Shown here: piece after piece, positions 5,078 to 6,461 of the stretch
How positions within the stretch are numbered: position 1 is the stretch's first letter
Layout of the letters: each line of letters begins with the position of its first letter
Source of the DNA: Rhodospirillaceae bacterium
GTDB taxonomy: Bacteria > Pseudomonadota > Alphaproteobacteria > Dongiales > Dongiaceae
Assembly: GCA_016794075.1 (NCBI GenBank)
Contig: JAEUKU010000124.1
Coordinates: forward strand, 1-6,461
DNA: 6,461 nt
Reading direction: 5' to 3'
The notes under the pieces: model-generated
What the model was told of the DNA's origin: nothing
The model's input: only the letters and a program-made list of their open reading frames with translations
Database searches by the model: none
Position numbers and translations under genes: made by a program

Positions 5078-6418
5078 CTAGAGGCCGGCCTCGACCACGA
5101 TCTTCGACCCGTCGAAAAAGCGCGCCAGGCGGAAAGGCGCCGGGTCGACCACCGGCTGGTCGCCGGTGACCAGCTCCGCCATCAGCCGCCCGGCGCCGGG
5201 GCCGATGCCGAAGCCGTGGCCGGAGAAGCCGGTGGCGATGAAGGCGCCGGAAAGCGCATCGACGGCCGAGATCACCGGCACCGCGTCCGGCGTCACGTCG
5301 ATCAGGCCGGCCCAATGTTGCGCCACCTTGGCACCCTGCAGCGCGGGGAAGACCGCCTTCACCTGCTGCAGCGCGCTTTCGGTGCGCGCGGCTTCCGGCG
5401 CCGGGTCGAGCACGCGGACGCGCTCGAACACCGTCTCGCGGTCCGCCGCCAGCTGCGCTTCCCAGCGCCATTCCTCGGCGAAGCGCGGCCCCAGCCGCAG
5501 GCGCAACCCGCGCCATTCGTGCCGCAAGGCGGGCAGGAACTTGAAGAAGAAGCGGAAGGAATCCGGCACGATGTCGACCCGGGTCGAATGGCCGCTGGCG
5601 ATTGTGTAGCCGCCGTCAAGCCGCCTGCGCAGGCCGAAATGGCTCTCCCACAAGGCGGCTTCGGGGCCGCCATCGATGGGCTCGGTGCGCAGCACCGAGG
5701 ACAGCACCTTCAATTGCGGCAGGTCCAGCCCGAAGGTCGCGGCGAAGAGCCGCGACCAGGCACCCCCGGCGAGCACTGCGGAGGAACAGGCGATGCGGCC
5801 CTTCTCCGTCACCACGCCGGCGACGCGGCCTGCCGCGATGTCGAGGCCGCGCACCGCGCAATGGGTCAGCACCTTGGCGCCGAATCGGCGCGCGGCATTG
5901 GCGATGGCGGGGGCCGCCTTCTGCGGCTCGGCATAGCCGTCGGCCGGGGCATGGAGCGCGCCGGCATGGCGCCGCGTGCTGCCCGGCGCCACCTGGCCCA
6001 GCGCGCCGGCGGGCAGGATGCGCGCGACCTTCTGGTAGTCGCGGCACTGCGCCTCGGCGCGCGTGAGCCAGGCTTCGTATTGCGCGAGTTCCGCGGCGTC
6101 GTCGCAGAGATAGGCAATGCCGGCGGGGCGGAAGCCGGTCTCCGCCTCGACCATCTGGTTCATGCCGGGCCACAGGCGCAAAGCCTCCAGCGCCAGCGGC
6201 ACCTCGCGCAGATCGCGCCCAACGGTGCGGCACCAGCCCCAGTTGCGCGAGGATTGCTCGGCGCCGATCTCGCCCTTCTCGCACAGCGCGACGGACACCC
6301 CGCGCCGCGCCAGGAACAGGGCCGTGCAGGCGCCGACGATGCCGCCGCCGATGACGACGACATCGACGCGGTCGGGCAGGGCGGGATCGGAAGGAACGGG
6401 ATCGAGGGCGGGACCCAT
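5078..6418 (-). CDS. FAD-dependent oxidoreductase, DAO (DadA/sarcosine oxidase-like) family
   Basis: The 446-residue protein is a full-length member of the D-amino-acid oxidase/glycine oxidase fold. The N-terminal dinucleotide-binding unit VDVVVIGGGIVGACTALFLA has G24, G26 and G29, with E47 ending the second strand to bind the FAD ribose. The block EQSSRNWGWCR (54-64) is characteristic of a DadA-like bacterial subgroup. The C-terminal FAD-contact GFSGHGFGIGPGAG (397-410) is also intact. Such enzymes oxidise an amine or amino acid C-N bond and pass electrons to O2 or a quinone; candidates include D-amino acids and N-methyl amines such as sarcosine, and the sequence does not decide between them. 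No signal peptide is evident; a short Pro/Asp-rich lead precedes the FAD domain. The ATG at 6418 has no good Shine-Dalgarno, and a 6-bp hairpin lies just upstream. A GFA-like gene follows 74 bp downstream. Confidence 0.92.
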   Translation of the reverse strand: MGPALDPVPSDPALPDRVDVVVIGGGIVGACTALFLARRGVSVALCEKGEIGAEQSSRNWGWCRTVGRDLREVPLALEALRLWPGMNQMVEAETGFRPAGIAYLCDDAAELAQYEAWLTRAEAQCRDYQKVARILPAGALGQVAPGSTRRHAGALHAPADGYAEPQKAAPAIANAARRFGAKVLTHCAVRGLDIAAGRVAGVVTEKGRIACSSAVLAGGAWSRLFAATFGLDLPQLKVLSSVLRTEPIDGGPEAALWESHFGLRRRLDGGYTIASGHSTRVDIVPDSFRFFFKFLPALRHEWRGLRLRLGPRFAEEWRWEAQLAADRETVFERVRVLDPAPEAARTESALQQVKAVFPALQGAKVAQHWAGLIDVTPDAVPVISAVDALSGAFIATGFSGHGFGIGPGAGRLMAELVTGDQPVVDPAPFRLARFFDGSKIVVEAGL

Positions 6419-6422
6419 GGAA

Positions 6423-6444
6423 CGCTCGCTGGAAGGAACGAGCG
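6423..6444. repeat. Small inverted repeat just upstream of the DAO-family gene
   Basis: CGCTCG (6423-6428) and CGAGCG (6439-6444) are perfect inverted copies around a 10-base loop, ending 4 bases before the start codon of the oxidase gene. The loop contains GGAAGGAA, and GGAAGGAACG (6431-6440) recurs as a direct repeat at 6389-6398 inside the gene's 5' end. It could be a small operator or a leader hairpin, but at 6 bp it may also be chance in G/C-rich DNA. Confidence 0.3.
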
Positions 6445-6461
6445 CGCATGGAATCAGGCGG

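Noticed and set aside
3591..5081. A 496-codon plus-strand open frame lying across the AraC and GFA-like genes.
   Set aside because: It is antisense to two well-recognised genes, has a low-complexity Arg/Ala/Gly-rich translation and no recognisable domain. Long antisense frames are expected in G/C-rich coding DNA.
5004..5516. A 171-residue N-terminal extension of the GFA-like protein.
   Set aside because: It overlaps the oxidase gene in another frame and has no recognisable domain; the GFA domain starts within 10 residues of the ATG at 5003.
5616..6449. A 277-codon minus-strand frame inside the oxidase gene that starts slightly upstream of it.
   Set aside because: It is an Arg/Ala/Pro-rich out-of-frame shadow of the oxidase, whose FAD motifs span the whole gene in the other frame.
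1..6461. Looked for CRISPR repeats, tRNA or rRNA genes, insertion sequences and defence or toxin-antitoxin genes.
   Set aside because: I saw no regularly spaced repeats, no cloverleaf with a TTCGA arm, no transposase or integrase motif and no recognisable defence protein. The window is ordinary metabolic DNA.

Overview
The window is high-GC DNA from what is probably an alphaproteobacterium. The evidence is the strong G/C bias at third codon positions, the large open shadow frames on the antisense strand, and the style of the proteins, in particular RibB and the DAO-family oxidoreductase. An intergenic repeat of the CGTCATCCCGGCC...GGCCGGGATGACG type, which I recall as common in alphaproteobacterial genomes, points the same way. 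I cannot name the genus. It reads as chromosomal housekeeping and metabolic DNA: I see no transposase, integrase, tRNA, rRNA or CRISPR array.

Layout from left to right. The 3' end of a hemW-like gene runs rightward into a 180-bp intergenic stretch that holds a hairpin-ended repeat. Every other gene is on the minus strand. In their own direction of transcription (right to left) these are: a FAD-dependent amino-acid or amine oxidoreductase (DAO family); a GFA/DUF636-like zinc protein; an AraC-family regulator; a VOC (glyoxalase-fold) protein; a DUF3237 protein; a MaoC-like (R)-hydratase; ribB with its FMN riboswitch; and a prolyl-4-hydroxylase-type 2-oxoglutarate/Fe(II) oxygenase that converges on hemW.

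The best-supported regulatory element is the complete FMN riboswitch (RFN element, 1894-2060, minus strand) upstream of ribB. It is followed by a terminator-like hairpin and then by a small structure around the ribB ribosome binding site, so FMN probably feeds back on riboflavin synthesis in two layers. The annotated ribB start lies downstream of all of this. An in-frame ATG inside the riboswitch is not a credible start.

The tightest gene cluster is AraC regulator - VOC protein - DUF3237 protein (28-bp gap, then a 4-bp ATGA overlap), with the MaoC-like gene 97 bp further on. It looks like a small regulator-plus-enzymes catabolic or detoxification cassette of unknown substrate. Upstream, the DAO-type oxidase and the GFA-like protein are 74 bp apart. 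If the oxidase demethylates an N-methyl amine it would release formaldehyde, the compound GFA-family proteins were first linked to, but this is a hypothesis. I found no clearly novel multi-gene system. The items most worth a second look are the riboswitch expression platform, a perfect 13-bp palindrome in front of the oxygenase gene, the probably leaderless AraC promoter with a Cys/His-rich sensor domain, and the DAO-GFA pairing.
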